Source: Leadbetterella sp964563435 (GTDB lineage: Bacteria; Bacteroidota; Bacteroidia; Cytophagales; Spirosomataceae). Taken from it: a stretch of 64,000 bases of DNA. The stretch is from assembly GCA_964563435.1 (NCBI GenBank), contig CAZLXI010000026.1:1-64000 (forward strand), given 5' to 3'. Positions 1 to 9,500 of this stretch are shown here, in pieces (positions within the stretch are counted from its first letter, which is position 1; the number at the start of each line of letters is the position of its first letter). The translations under genes and the position numbers were made by a program. Under the pieces are notes generated by a model. That model was not told the origin of the DNA, did not search any database, and saw nothing but the letters and a program-made list of their open reading frames with translations.

Positions 1-9
1 GCTACAAAG

Positions 10-40
10 AAAACCCGCTGATTATCAGTGGGTTTTCTCG
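10..40. terminator. Hairpin terminator at window edge, probably following a tRNA
   Basis: An inverted repeat (AAAACCC-GCTGAT / ATCAG-TGGGTTTT, one mismatch) is followed by TCTCGTTTT. The five bases before it (gctac) match the context after the tRNA-Arg at 36.98 kb, where ...GGGGCTA is also followed by C and a terminator. The window may therefore start at the 3' end of a tRNA gene. The tRNA itself lies outside and cannot be confirmed. Confidence 0.6.
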
Positions 41-95
41 TTTTAGACCCCTGGTTTGTTACAATAACAAAACCCTTACCGCAATTTATACAGAT

Positions 96-893
96 TCAGG
101 TCAATACCATAGCAGGGCTCACACCAAACTCTTTTTTGAAGCTGGTAGAAAAATGGGACAGATTTTCAAAACCCACTTCGAGATAAACATCCGATGGCCT
201 TTGATTGCGCTGCCTGAGCAGGTAATGGGCCAGATCAAGGCGCTTCTTTTGCAACCAACGTTCCGGAGACGAATTGAATACCTTTGCAAAATCTCTTTTA
301 AACGTGGAGAGACTCCGGCCCGTAAGGTGTGCAAACTGTGACATGGATACATTATAAGTAAAATGCCGGTTCATATAGGCTTCCAAATCCAGTTTAAACG
401 GCTCACTGAAGTCAAACAGAAGATTTTTGAGGGAATTATTCCGCATCAGCAGTGCTATGGCTTCAATGGTTTTTAAAGACGCCATCGTTTCCGTCAGCTG
501 TTCGGGATTCTCAAAATAAGGAAGAAGCGAATCGATATATCCCTGCATAAATGCATCTAACGGCAACAGAATATTGGGTTCGCCACTATAAACACCTGTT
601 GTTCCTAGGTCATGTTCGAGACTATATTTTTTCAAAAATTCTCTTGTTAAAAAGATATTGACCGACATAAAAGGCTCATGTGCAACAGGTCTTTTTACCG
701 CTTTAATCAACTGATTTCGCTTTATTAGACCAAGCGAACCTTTCCCGTAGGTCAATGTTCCGTTGCCGGAATGGATATCAATTTCTCCGGAGAGAATATA
801 GCTCAGGCAATGTTCAGGTACAAAAGGTTCATGCCCCCGTTGCGGTTCTGCCGTGCAGGAATACAGTATATTATGTTGCAATCTGTCTTTCAT
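96..893 (-). CDS. AraC-family transcriptional regulator
   Basis: A 265-residue one-component regulator. Residues about 1-150 form a divergent sensor half without a recognisable ligand motif. Residues about 178-265 are the AraC DNA-binding domain with two helix-turn-helix units: the first around MSQFAHLTGRSLSTFKRDF, the second around GFENLSHFSTSFKKEFG, which matches the family signature well. It starts 12 bp after the stop of the SDR gene, so the two are probably cotranscribed. It is a clear paralog of the regulator at 3703-4578: both begin with an I(L/F)(Y/F)SCT motif and share the HLTGRSL-type helix. The effector is unknown; control of the adjacent oxidoreductase is inferred from position. 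Confidence 0.9.
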   Translation of the reverse strand: MKDRLQHNILYSCTAEPQRGHEPFVPEHCLSYILSGEIDIHSGNGTLTYGKGSLGLIKRNQLIKAVKRPVAHEPFMSVNIFLTREFLKKYSLEHDLGTTGVYSGEPNILLPLDAFMQGYIDSLLPYFENPEQLTETMASLKTIEAIALLMRNNSLKNLLFDFSEPFKLDLEAYMNRHFTYNVSMSQFAHLTGRSLSTFKRDFAKVFNSSPERWLQKKRLDLAHYLLRQRNQRPSDVYLEVGFENLSHFSTSFKKEFGVSPAMVLT

Positions 894-905
894 GCTTATG
901 CCCGC

Positions 906-1718
906 CTATTTCATTTGTCCCATAATCATTCTATCAAACATTTTGTCAGATAAGAGTTTTCTGGCCATAACCGCCTGCTTTGCCATATAACCGCCTACAT
1001 ACCGAAGTTTCGGTTTTTTACTTTCAACGCTTTCGAGGATCAGTTTTGAGATCACATCTGCCTCCGTATTTTTTTCCCGGGCTTTTCTCATAAAGGCAAC
1101 TAACTTTTCAATCGTTTCTTTATAAGCCGGATTTTTAGAATTTTTTGCCAGGTTATCGGCGGCTATATCTGCCCATTCCGACTTTACACCTCCCGGTTCG
1201 ATAACGATCACGTCTATCCCGAATTGTTTCACTTCATTCCGTAATGCATCACTCAACGCCTCTATCGCGAATTTACTGGCATGATACCAGCCTCCAAACG
1301 GAGTAGCAAATTTTCCGCCTATTGAGGATATGTTAATGATCTTGCCAAATTTGTTTTCCCGCATTTTCGGCAATACCAGTTGTATCAACCGTGCCGCACC
1401 GAAAACATTTACTTCCATCTGGTACCTGGCATTAGACAGGGGCACATCTTCTATAGTACCATATTCTCCAAAACCAGCGTTGTTGATCAGCACGTCAATG
1501 CGGTTTTCCTCATCCAGTATCAGCCCTACACCCGTTACCATCGAATCATCGTCGGTCACGTCCATCGATAGGATCTTTACACCCGCTGATTCCAGGTCTT
1601 TCATTTTATCCAATCGCCTTGCTGCCGCATAAACCGTATATCCTTTTTGTGCTAAAAGCTTTGCCGTTTCCTTACCCATCCCGGCAGAAGCACCTGTTAT
1701 CAATACTATCTTTTTCAT
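906..1718 (-). CDS. Short-chain dehydrogenase/reductase (SDR)
   Basis: A classical SDR of 270 residues that should use NAD(P)(H) to oxidise or reduce a small carbonyl or alcohol substrate in the cytoplasm. The Rossmann motif TGASAGMG is at residues 8-15, NNAG at 79-82, and the catalytic set is Ser131/132 with Tyr145-x-x-x-Lys149 (YHASK). Length is normal for the class. The residues after the first beta strand (AARR) favour NADP over NAD, an inference from family rules. It lies between a small membrane protein gene and an AraC regulator gene, all on the minus strand with short gaps. The substrate cannot be told from sequence. Confidence 0.93.
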   Translation of the reverse strand: MKKIVLITGASAGMGKETAKLLAQKGYTVYAAARRLDKMKDLESAGVKILSMDVTDDDSMVTGVGLILDEENRIDVLINNAGFGEYGTIEDVPLSNARYQMEVNVFGAARLIQLVLPKMRENKFGKIINISSIGGKFATPFGGWYHASKFAIEALSDALRNEVKQFGIDVIVIEPGGVKSEWADIAADNLAKNSKNPAYKETIEKLVAFMRKAREKNTEADVISKLILESVESKKPKLRYVGGYMAKQAVMARKLLSDKMFDRMIMGQMK

Positions 1719-1776
1719 TTGTTTTGATTTTTATCCTTATTATCCTATTATCGTTGATTCTGTTTATTATTGCCCA

Positions 1777-2292
1777 TCATCGGCTGTTCTCCAGTGAAAT
1801 TTTATACCCTTTTACCTCTTCCAGGTAGGCCCGGTTTTGCCGCATCGATAAGGTTTCCATGAGCAGTCCGTAAGCTCCGAAGAGCAGTACCCCGAGTGCA
1901 ATACCTTTACTGAAGGGGGCTTTTAAAGCAATAAGCAGGACAATGCCGGTAAGCAGCCCTATTGAGAAAGAAATAAGTCCTGTCTTATAAGCATTCCGCA
2001 TCACATTTTCCATACGGGCCGTTTCCTGCTGCTGTAATACCTGTTCATTTTTCTCTGTAATCTGTTCTGCCGCTGCTATCCGTTGACCATTATGACGAAT
2101 GGTTAACCCTGTGGCAACAACAAAGAGTAATCCACCTGCCGCCAATGCATAGGAAAGCCCTCGCTGTATACTCCCCTCTGGAGCTGTTTTCCATAAAACT
2201 ACGGAAAGAATAAGGATGGCAGCTGCTATCCAAAGTCCCTGTACCGACCATTGCCTTTCACTGATATAATACTCAACAATCTGTGCTTTCAT
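1777..2292 (-). CDS. Four-helix membrane protein of unknown function
   Basis: I do not recognise this 171-residue protein. Hydrophobic stretches fall at about residues 20-36, 46-66, 104-123 and 130-150, so four membrane helices in two hairpins are likely. Between the pairs is a charged Gln/Glu-rich segment (about residues 67-100, including EQITEKNEQVLQQQETA) that may form a short helix or coiled coil. There is no signal peptide beyond the first helix. It starts 59 bp upstream of the SDR gene on the same strand and may be first in a membrane protein-SDR-AraC unit. A role tied to that oxidoreductase is only positional inference. Confidence 0.75.
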   Translation of the reverse strand: MKAQIVEYYISERQWSVQGLWIAAAILILSVVLWKTAPEGSIQRGLSYALAAGGLLFVVATGLTIRHNGQRIAAAEQITEKNEQVLQQQETARMENVMRNAYKTGLISFSIGLLTGIVLLIALKAPFSKGIALGVLLFGAYGLLMETLSMRQNRAYLEEVKGYKISLENSR

Positions 2293-2601
2293 TTTTATTA
2301 TTTTGATAGATCAAATTTCCTCAGATTTCTTACAGGCCATTTTGCTAAAAGGCTCAATTTTATTTGCCCTGGAGCCCACATAGATTTTATACAGGCATTA
2401 CTTCAAAAAACCAAGTTGCCGGTACATCCCTAATATATCTTCGCTAAACCAGGCTTCTGCTATTTTATTACAATTAAAATACTGAGGCAAAGTTCAGGAG
2501 AATATCACCCTTCCGTTTTTGCCACAAGACCGTTTTTGTTTTCTCAAAAGGTCACTGAACTTATAGGCGAGATAGCGGCCTGCTCTTAAAACCTGCTTTA
2601 C
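2293..2601. other. Intergenic region, 309 bp, no gene seen
   Basis: An AT-rich gap between the membrane protein gene and the hydrolase gene. I see no tRNA, strong hairpin or full-length promoter match. A 31-codon open stretch on the minus strand (about 2415-2510) reads like the C-terminus of a protein but has no start codon, so it could be a decayed gene end or chance. Confidence 0.4.
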
Positions 2602-3642
2602 TCATTCCTGCCGCTTTTCAATATGAGCCTTCTTAATGAATCTGTCCAGGAATTTATAAATGGCTTTCCGCGCGCTTACAGATTCAGGTATATCGGGGTA
2701 GGTCTGGTAGCCATGCCACATCCCTTCACCCACCAAAAGCTCTGCATCAATACCGCCTGCTTTCAGCTTCCATAAAAACCGGGATGAGTTGCTCAGAAAC
2801 AGGTCGCGGGTGGCTGTGGCAATTATGGTGGGCGGGAAATCTCCTTTATACTCTGCGTTGATGGGCGAAACCATCGGGTCACTTACATCCGTATCTTTCT
2901 GAATATACGCGGTCAAAGCAAACTTATCTGTACTCTTTTTGCCTGCGATCACATCTCTGCGGTCATTAGCTATGTAGGAATCGCCCTTTATGGCTAATTC
3001 CAGTGCCGGTGAAAGCACTACATTGGCCCGCGGCATCTTCAGCTTTTCCTTCTGGGCTTTCAGCAGTGTGGCCATCATGAACGGCCCTCCTGCTGAAAGA
3101 CTGGACGAAATGATATCCTGCGTTTTATACGTTGATACAAGATATTTATATACAGCAAAGCACTCATTGAGGGCTACGGGGTATCGGGCTTCAGGAGCCA
3201 GGGTATAATCTACCGAATAAACCGGGTAACCATATTCGTTAGCCATCAGTAAAGCTGCACGCTCATAACCTGATCCCATAAAAAAAGCACCCCCGTGAAT
3301 ATGGAATCCTATAAGGTTCTGATGGGTGGGTTTGATGTTTTTGGGTGTGATGATATTAACTTTAACCCCGGCAATAATGGTGTCAGTGAGGGAGAAGTCA
3401 AATCGCTTATGCATATCTTCTACCTGCCATCTTTCATAATCTGCAAATTGTTCCCTTCCCATCAGGCGCATCTTGTCGGTAGGGTTTATGAGTGGAAATT
3501 TGATATATTTAAACGTCTTTAACGTGTCTACAGCCTGAGAGCTCATAGTTGCAGCCTGCTCTTTTGAGATCTTAATATGGCGGGTACAACTTCCCGAAAA
3601 CAAGCCCGCTGAAAGACTGATCGCTATCCATAAATTTTTCAT
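2602..3642 (-). CDS. Alpha/beta hydrolase lipoprotein, HSL-like esterase
   Basis: A 346-residue esterase or lipase of the hormone-sensitive lipase type. The N-terminus is a lipoprotein signal ending FSGSC (Cys19), so it should be anchored in the cell envelope. The oxyanion-hole motif HGG is at residues 116-118 (HIHGGAFFMGSG). The nucleophile lies in SLSAGG (Ser183); most relatives have GDSAGG, so the first Gly is replaced by Ser. Likely acid Asp280 and base His310 (GMWHGY) complete the triad. It starts 60 bp after the neighbouring AraC gene on the same strand. A small ester substrate is likely; the true substrate is unknown. Confidence 0.88.
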   Translation of the reverse strand: MKNLWIAISLSAGLFSGSCTRHIKISKEQAATMSSQAVDTLKTFKYIKFPLINPTDKMRLMGREQFADYERWQVEDMHKRFDFSLTDTIIAGVKVNIITPKNIKPTHQNLIGFHIHGGAFFMGSGYERAALLMANEYGYPVYSVDYTLAPEARYPVALNECFAVYKYLVSTYKTQDIISSSLSAGGPFMMATLLKAQKEKLKMPRANVVLSPALELAIKGDSYIANDRRDVIAGKKSTDKFALTAYIQKDTDVSDPMVSPINAEYKGDFPPTIIATATRDLFLSNSSRFLWKLKAGGIDAELLVGEGMWHGYQTYPDIPESVSARKAIYKFLDRFIKKAHIEKRQE

Positions 3643-3702
3643 GTTTCTGTTATCGATTTTATATCGACAAATGTCATGAACAGAAACAAAAGTTATTTTT
3701 GC

Positions 3703-4578
3703 CTATAGCTCATTTTTACTTTGTTCTATGGCTCTTTCCGGGCTTATTGCTATTTTTTCCTGTTTAATAAGGGTAGAAGGAGAGTAGCCGAAATATTTCT
3801 TAAACGTTGCAGAAAAATGAGACAGGTTTTCAAATCCTGCCTCAACGTAGGCATCAGAAGGTTTTTTGTTCTTTTCAGAAATCAGGTAGTGGGCCTTATT
3901 CAGCCTTTTCTCTAATAACCATCTCTGAGGATTGCTATTGAATGTTTTCTGAAAATCTCTTTTGAAAGTGGCCAGGCTTCGCCCTGTGAGATAAGCAAAA
4001 CGTTCCATCGGAATATTAAATGTAAAACTCTTTAACATAAATTCCGCAAGATCTATTTTCCCTTTTTTGGTGAAGTTGGCAAGTATATGATCGATATCAG
4101 GGTTGATAGCTCTAAGGATGGTAATGGCTTCCTGTAATTTAATATTGGAGAGATGCCCTGGTAAGTGATCTGCATGTAAATCATAATAAGGCAAAATGGA
4201 ATCAAACAAGCTGGTCAATAAAGGGTGTTTGTCTATTTTGCTGACCTCCCATGCAGGCGTTAACGTTTCTTCCGGAATGTTTTGTGAATAAAACCTTTCC
4301 AGAAATGATTGTAAAAACAGGATCGAGACAGACTTAAATTCTGCTTTTTCGGACGGGCTCTTGACAAATTTTGCCAGCATATTCCTGTAGAATAAAAATG
4401 TTTCCCCTTCCTGTATCGTGTAGGTACCTTGCATATCCGTCACGGTCATACTTCCCGAATAAATGTGTATAAGCGCATGCTCAGCAACGGTAGATTCACT
4501 ACCTCTGTATTCTTTCTCTGTGCAGGAAAAAAAGATATCCGATTTTGATATGTAGTTTAGGCCTCCCATGGTGTACAA
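3703..4578 (-). CDS. AraC-family transcriptional regulator (second paralog)
   Basis: A 291-residue regulator with an N-terminal sensor half and a C-terminal AraC DNA-binding domain (about residues 178-275). Both helix-turn-helix units are visible: one around FAYLTGRSLATFKRDFQ, one around GFENLSHFSATFKKYFG. It is clearly related along its whole length to the regulator at 96-893. It lies upstream of the esterase gene on the same strand and may control it. The last 20 residues or so extend past the usual domain end. Ligand and targets are unknown. Confidence 0.9.
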   Translation of the reverse strand: MYTMGGLNYISKSDIFFSCTEKEYRGSESTVAEHALIHIYSGSMTVTDMQGTYTIQEGETFLFYRNMLAKFVKSPSEKAEFKSVSILFLQSFLERFYSQNIPEETLTPAWEVSKIDKHPLLTSLFDSILPYYDLHADHLPGHLSNIKLQEAITILRAINPDIDHILANFTKKGKIDLAEFMLKSFTFNIPMERFAYLTGRSLATFKRDFQKTFNSNPQRWLLEKRLNKAHYLISEKNKKPSDAYVEAGFENLSHFSATFKKYFGYSPSTLIKQEKIAISPERAIEQSKNEL

Positions 4579-4591
4579 AAATATAAATTAA

Positions 4592-5947
4592 TTACGGGCT
4601 TTCATTAAAACCTGGCACCTCGGTGGCCAGTTGATTGATAAACTCCCGCTGCACCTGCATTTCATCATTATCATTGATAAAGAGTACACGTGAGTATCCG
4701 AACGGGTTGATTCCCTGGGGTAGAATCTTTACCTGACGGGAAGCTTCAAGTTCTCTGACGGGCCGGACAATCCACCCGGATTCGATCATGCTTACCGGGA
4801 TTTTTATTCGTGTAGACAGGTGGATGGTGTGGATTCCGGCACGGATTTTCATTATTTTTTCTTCCTGAGCAAGCACATGGTAAATCGAGCTGGTCCCGGT
4901 GATCCTCGGGTTGACCTCAATCACCTGATCACCGATCAGATCCAGGCTGAAAATGCCCTGATAAGGAATGGGAGCGGCATTGACCCACCTTTGGATCAGT
5001 TCTTCTGCAAATAGTGTTTTTTCCTTCTGAAATGCGCGTGTCCAGACGGCACCGGTGAACCGGTGATCTGTCCCCATAAGCTGGCGGTGGATCTGAAGAA
5101 TCTTCCATCTTTGATCCGGCAAAAGAAGGTAAGTGATGCCCCAGTGCTGGCCCTCCACGAATTCCTGAACCTGAAACTCCCGGGGGAGAAGCTTTTCCCG
5201 GCTTAGATCGGCAAGGTGCGCTTTGATTTTATACAGGGGGCTTCCGCCGGCTCCTGCCGGAAAAACCCCCGTTCCGGCAGCTCCGCCGGCCGGTTTGAAT
5301 ACATACCTGATCTTACCGGGTAACTTTCCCAGAGAGCCTTCAAACGAATGACCACTCAGAAAGGAAGTACGGGGTATGGAAATCCCGCATTCCCGGAGTG
5401 CTGCCAGCGCGCTGTTTTTGTTCATCAGCAAAGCGGTCGAAGCCGCAAGCCTGCTCAGAAATGACTTTTCTTCAGGGGAAAAGGCCAATCCTTCCAGCAG
5501 CTCCGGGGTCAGCACCGAACAACGCCAGCGGTAATTCCCCCGGTTGAATTCATCCGTAACCGACTGCTTCAATGTGCCACGCCTCAACTTTGTCCGGGAT
5601 GGGAGGCTGATTGTCTCAGGAAGCTCAGCCACGGTACTCACCAGGGTCTTCTGCGGCCCTATGTCCAGTCCGGCTACCATTTTCCAAATTTGGCAGTTGG
5701 CATCCAGGCTGGCTTTGATCAGGTGTATAACGCTTTCTGAGACGGAATTCACCTGGATACAAAGGCAATCGCCGGGTCCGCAATAGAGCTGGGCCTGAAA
5801 ACCTTCATCAAAACTCTCTACCTCCCGGTTTAGAAAATTCCGGGAAAGATCTTTGTCGAGAAATACCTCTGAGGAAATCAATCCGACCAACATTTCCTTA
5901 CCGACCGGATTGATCAACACCCCGAGGTGCGTAAAAAGCGGTTCCAT
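4592..5947 (-). CDS. ATP-grasp enzyme of unknown substrate
   Basis: A 451-residue protein with an ATP-grasp fold in its C-terminal two thirds. Residues about 215-226 carry the nucleotide-binding loop and lysine (FKPAGGAAGTG, Lys218), and 344-348 hold the metal-binding strand EVNPR followed by ITGTSS. Such enzymes join a carboxylate, via an acyl-phosphate, to an amine or thiol, often on peptides. The first 170 residues look like a family-specific pre-ATP-grasp domain; I do not recognise a named subfamily. It starts 16 bp after the propeptide-like small gene, the last of three minus-strand genes behind the large protease, so it is probably cotranscribed with them. Peptide or amino-acid ligation is inferred. 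Confidence 0.8.
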   Translation of the reverse strand: MEPLFTHLGVLINPVGKEMLVGLISSEVFLDKDLSRNFLNREVESFDEGFQAQLYCGPGDCLCIQVNSVSESVIHLIKASLDANCQIWKMVAGLDIGPQKTLVSTVAELPETISLPSRTKLRRGTLKQSVTDEFNRGNYRWRCSVLTPELLEGLAFSPEEKSFLSRLAASTALLMNKNSALAALRECGISIPRTSFLSGHSFEGSLGKLPGKIRYVFKPAGGAAGTGVFPAGAGGSPLYKIKAHLADLSREKLLPREFQVQEFVEGQHWGITYLLLPDQRWKILQIHRQLMGTDHRFTGAVWTRAFQKEKTLFAEELIQRWVNAAPIPYQGIFSLDLIGDQVIEVNPRITGTSSIYHVLAQEEKIMKIRAGIHTIHLSTRIKIPVSMIESGWIVRPVRELEASRQVKILPQGINPFGYSRVLFINDNDEMQVQREFINQLATEVPGFNESP

Positions 5948-5963
5948 ACCCGGGTCAGAAAAA

Positions 5964-6365
5964 CTAGTTTGAAGGGTCTTCAGACAATGGCTTCAGGTAA
6001 GCGCTTTCTATCCAGGACATCTTTTGGAGACTTTGGAGGAAAGCGGGTATACCCTGACTGCCCGCAGCACGGTAATACTGATAGGCAGGCCCCTCTTTAC
6101 CTTCTTCTCCGGGTACCGTACCGGAGATCCTGATCTTGTTTCTTTGAATCTGATCGTTCAGATTTTTCACATCTTCTTTGTCTGCAGGAAAGAAAACCCC
6201 TACCCGTACGTCTATTCCGGAGCGTTTCCGGATACTGAAAATGATTTCTTTTTGATTAGTTTCCATGCTGGTTTGTTTCTTTTTTGATGAGTTGCACTTG
6301 GTCACACTTACCGACAAGGTCAGAAGAAAAACGAAACTGATCAGATAATTGGTTTGCCGTGCCAT
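5964..6365 (-). CDS. Small secreted protein resembling the adjacent protease's propeptide
   Basis: I chose the ATG at 6365 (MARQTNYLISF) because a hydrophobic signal follows at once; in-frame codons upstream run through the structured intergenic element. The product has 133 residues with a signal ending near Cys24 (SVTKC, a poor lipobox), so it is a lipoprotein or periplasmic protein. The mature part resembles residues about 11-118 of the neighbouring protease: EIIFSI against ELVVMF at the start, a KEDVKNLN / KDLTTLN segment, and AYLKPLSEDP against AYVKPPAEDP at the end. Those protease residues precede its catalytic domain and occupy the propeptide position. A stand-alone propeptide could act as inhibitor or folding helper. 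That role is inferred from similarity and position. Confidence 0.72.
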   Translation of the reverse strand: MARQTNYLISFVFLLTLSVSVTKCNSSKKKQTSMETNQKEIIFSIRKRSGIDVRVGVFFPADKEDVKNLNDQIQRNKIRISGTVPGEEGKEGPAYQYYRAAGSQGIPAFLQSLQKMSWIESAYLKPLSEDPSN

Positions 6366-6392
6366 CAGAATAACTAAGATAATGGGAAAAGG

Positions 6393-6515
6393 GGGTACCT
6401 GAGAAGTGCGGTATCCGGGCTTCGATGCAAGCGCCGCGCAGTCATTGCCTGTGTCACCCCTGCCCTGCGTGGCCGCGCCGCGCAGGGTCATGCAGATAAC
6501 ACTCCTCAGGTACCC
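6393..6515. repeat. 123-bp element bounded by 16-bp inverted repeats
   Basis: The arm GGGTACCTGAGAAGTG (6393-6408) is matched at 15 of 16 positions by the reverse complement of 6500-6515. Inside, an 11-bp direct repeat GCGCCGCGCAG occurs at 6431-6441 and 6475-6485, and CCCTGCG pairs with CGCAGGG near 6463-6487. The interior is far more GC-rich than normal intergenic DNA here. It fills the gap between the protease stop and the small propeptide-like gene. It could be a miniature mobile element or an RNA structure that sets relative expression of the two genes. No target-site duplication is obvious. Confidence 0.6.
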
Positions 6516-6525
6516 TCCTGATAAT

Positions 6526-9500
6526 TTAATTAATGATCCCCAACGGATAGCCGGCCTCCATGGTCCAGTTATCATCCGGGTTGATCTTCAGGTACTGGTT
6601 GCCCTTGAAGAAGTACACGCGCTTGCTTTTCTCATTCCAGAGCACGGCATCCAGACCACTCTCAAAGGAGGCTGGAATTCCTCTCCAGGGCCCCTGGATA
6701 AGACTCGGATAACCGGCTTCGGTAGCGTACGAGCTTGCAGGATTGATCCGTATATAGCTGTTGCCTTTAAACATATAAATGCGGTTATTTTTAGTAGAAA
6801 AGAAACAGGCATCAATGCCGGTAGCAAAATTCGCAGGAATATTGGGCCAGTTGCCGGCTATGGGTTTAGGATAACCCGCTTCCACATTCCAGCTTACGGC
6901 CGGATCGATCCGCACATACTGGCTTCCTTTAAAAAAGTAGATCTTGCCGTTGTGATGGCTGAAAAGCGCAGCATCTACCCCGGAAGAAAAACCGGAAGGC
7001 ATACCTGGCCAGTTGCCGGCTATGGGTTTGGGGTAGCCGGCATCCATTTCCCAGTTATTGAACGGGTCGACCCTCACAAACTGGTTTCCTTTAAAGAAAT
7101 ACACTTTCTTGTTGGTTTCACTCCACAACGACGCATTAAGGCCGCTTCCGAAGCTGGCGGGAAAGCCCGGCCAGTTGGAGGCAATGCCCTTTTGTTCAAA
7201 TACCTGTTTGAGATTGGGCCGGTTCCCGATGCGCTGCCGGGCGATGACGGCCGGGTATCCCGCTTCCATATCCCAACTGACCGACGGATTGATCCGAACA
7301 TACTTTTCGCCTTTAAAGAGATAGATCTTCTGGTTGGTACCGCTCCAAACGGCCGCATCTATACCGTTATTGAAATCGGCGGGCAGTCCCGGCCAATTCC
7401 CGCTTATAGGCTTGGGATAGCCGGGTTCCACATCCCAGCTTACTGCCGGGTTGATCCGGACATATTCGCTTCCTTTGAAGAAATAGATCTTCTTATTTGT
7501 AAAGCTGTACAGTGCATCATCCACCCCCGAGGCAAAACCTGCCGGCATGCCCGGCCAGTTGCCTGCGATAGGTTTGGGATAACCGCTATCCATTTTCCAG
7601 TCGTTGAAGGGATCGATCCTGACAAACTGGCTTCCTTTGAACAGGTAGACCTTCTTATTGGTATCGCTCCAGAGCGCAGCGTTGATGCCCGATGTAAAGC
7701 CGGAAGGCAGCCCGGGCCAGTTACCGTCTATCGGCTTCGGATAGCCCGGCTCGATATTCCAGTTGTTATTCGGATTGACCTTAACATACTGGCTGCCTTT
7801 GAAAAAATAGATCATGTTACTCTTTCCGTTCCAGAGCGCGGCATCCAGGCCCGACGAAAACGACGCGTTGATTCCTTTCCAGTTAGAGTCTGCATCCGTC
7901 TCCTGGATACCGCTGAGCCGCATTTGAGGAGAGCCCGTAGAACGCATCAGCTGCTGGGCGGTAAATGAGGTGAGTATGGTTTTACCGCGGGCTTTCAATC
8001 TTCCCTGGATACAGGCCAGCGCCCCTGTCACTACAGGCGAGGCGCTCGACGTCCCGTTAAACCCGCCGGTATACCAGAGATTGTCATTCTTGAGAAAAAA
8101 GACCTTTTGCGTGGTTTTGTCCCAGAAGGCCGCATCTATTCCTCTTCTGAATTCGGAAGGAAGGTTTTTCCAGTTAGGATCGATAGGTTTCGGATATCCG
8201 GCTTCAACATTCCAGCTGACCGACGGGTTGATCCGCACATAATTCCCCTTTTTGAAAAAATAAATTTTATCATTCGTATAGCTGTAGATCGCCGAATCGA
8301 TTCCGGAGTTGAAGGAGGCGGGTAGCCCAGGCCAGTTTCCTGAAATGCTTTTCGGATAGCCGGATTCTACATTCCAACTCACCGACGGATTGATCTTAAC
8401 GTATTTATTCCCTTTAAAGAAATAAATCCGCTGATTGGAATGGCTCCAGAGCGCGGCGTCAATGCCCTCGGCAAAATCTGCCGGCATACCCGGCCAATTG
8501 CCCGCTATAGGCTTGGGATAGCCCGCTTCCGCGGTCCAGCTCACCGAAGGATCGACCCGGTAGTACTGGTCTTTTTTGAAGAAATACACCTTCTGATTAT
8601 GGTCACACCAGAAAGCCGCATCAACCCCATTGCCAAAGGCAGAGAGAAATCCGGGACCGGTGCCTACCGGAGATTTGGGGAATCCGGCCTCCACGGTCCA
8701 CCCTGCCGCCGGGTCAATCGATACGAACTTATCGCCCTGAAGGCCCCCATATCCCGTCGTGGCCACATTGTGCCCCCAGCCTTGCACATCCACCCGCTTG
8801 CCCCAGTTGGAGAAAGAGAGGATGGTCCGGTCGACACCCGAACCGGGAGAGGCCCCCGCCCCAACAATCACCGCACCCGACTGGAGATTCGACAGGTTAA
8901 AAGGATTTCTCCAACTGTTCGGAAAGCCCGCCGGTCTTTTGTTATAGATCTCCAGATCGAAGTTTTCTCCTCCGTTTCCTGCGGCTTCCACCACAATGAT
9001 CCCCTTGGAAGTGGCATACCGGACAGCGGCAAAGTCGTCGGGCCACCACTCGATAGCAATGTAGCCGCGCTGGCCTTCCGGGCTATCAAAGTTGAACACA
9101 GGCCCGGCCCGGTGTACTTCCAGGAGAATGATATCTCCCGCCTGGCATTGATCAGCCGCCTTGATAATTGCCTGAGAGGTGCCAAGACCATTGTGGGAAA
9201 TCGCCATCAGTTTGACCTGGTTGCTGATCCCGGTAGTGCCGCGCCCATTGTCTTCGGCAGCGATCACGCCCAGCACAGCCGTGCCGTGGTCACGGCTGCT
9301 TGCCCGGTTGTTTCCGGCAATCAATCCCGAGATTTTGGAACGAAGGTCTTCATGGTCAAAATTGAAGCCCTGCTCCACATCCACCACCCTAACCTGATTT
9401 CCTTTACCGCCTGCCAGTTTCCATGCAAACCGCGCATCCACACCACCCGGCGCCGCATCCAGGTAACCCTGGTTTCCTGAAAAATCAGGGGTCAGCCAAT

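Noticed and set aside
2415..2510. Short protein-like stretch on the minus strand (ends MYRQLGFLK)
   Set aside because: It has no start codon and only about 31 codons; it may be the relic of a gene end, but there is no support.
6406..7968. A 520-codon open frame on the plus strand
   Set aside because: It is antisense to the hemopexin repeats of the protease, repeats with them, has no start context, and its translation looks unlike a protein. It is a shadow of the repeat codon pattern.
6900..8700. Regularly spaced similar sequences resembling a CRISPR or tandem array
   Set aside because: The period of about 170-190 bp matches codons of the hemopexin repeats; no short identical repeats with spacers are present.
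8440..9480. A 346-codon open frame on the plus strand
   Set aside because: Also antisense to the protease gene, rich in Arg and Pro as expected of a shadow frame in GC-rich DNA.
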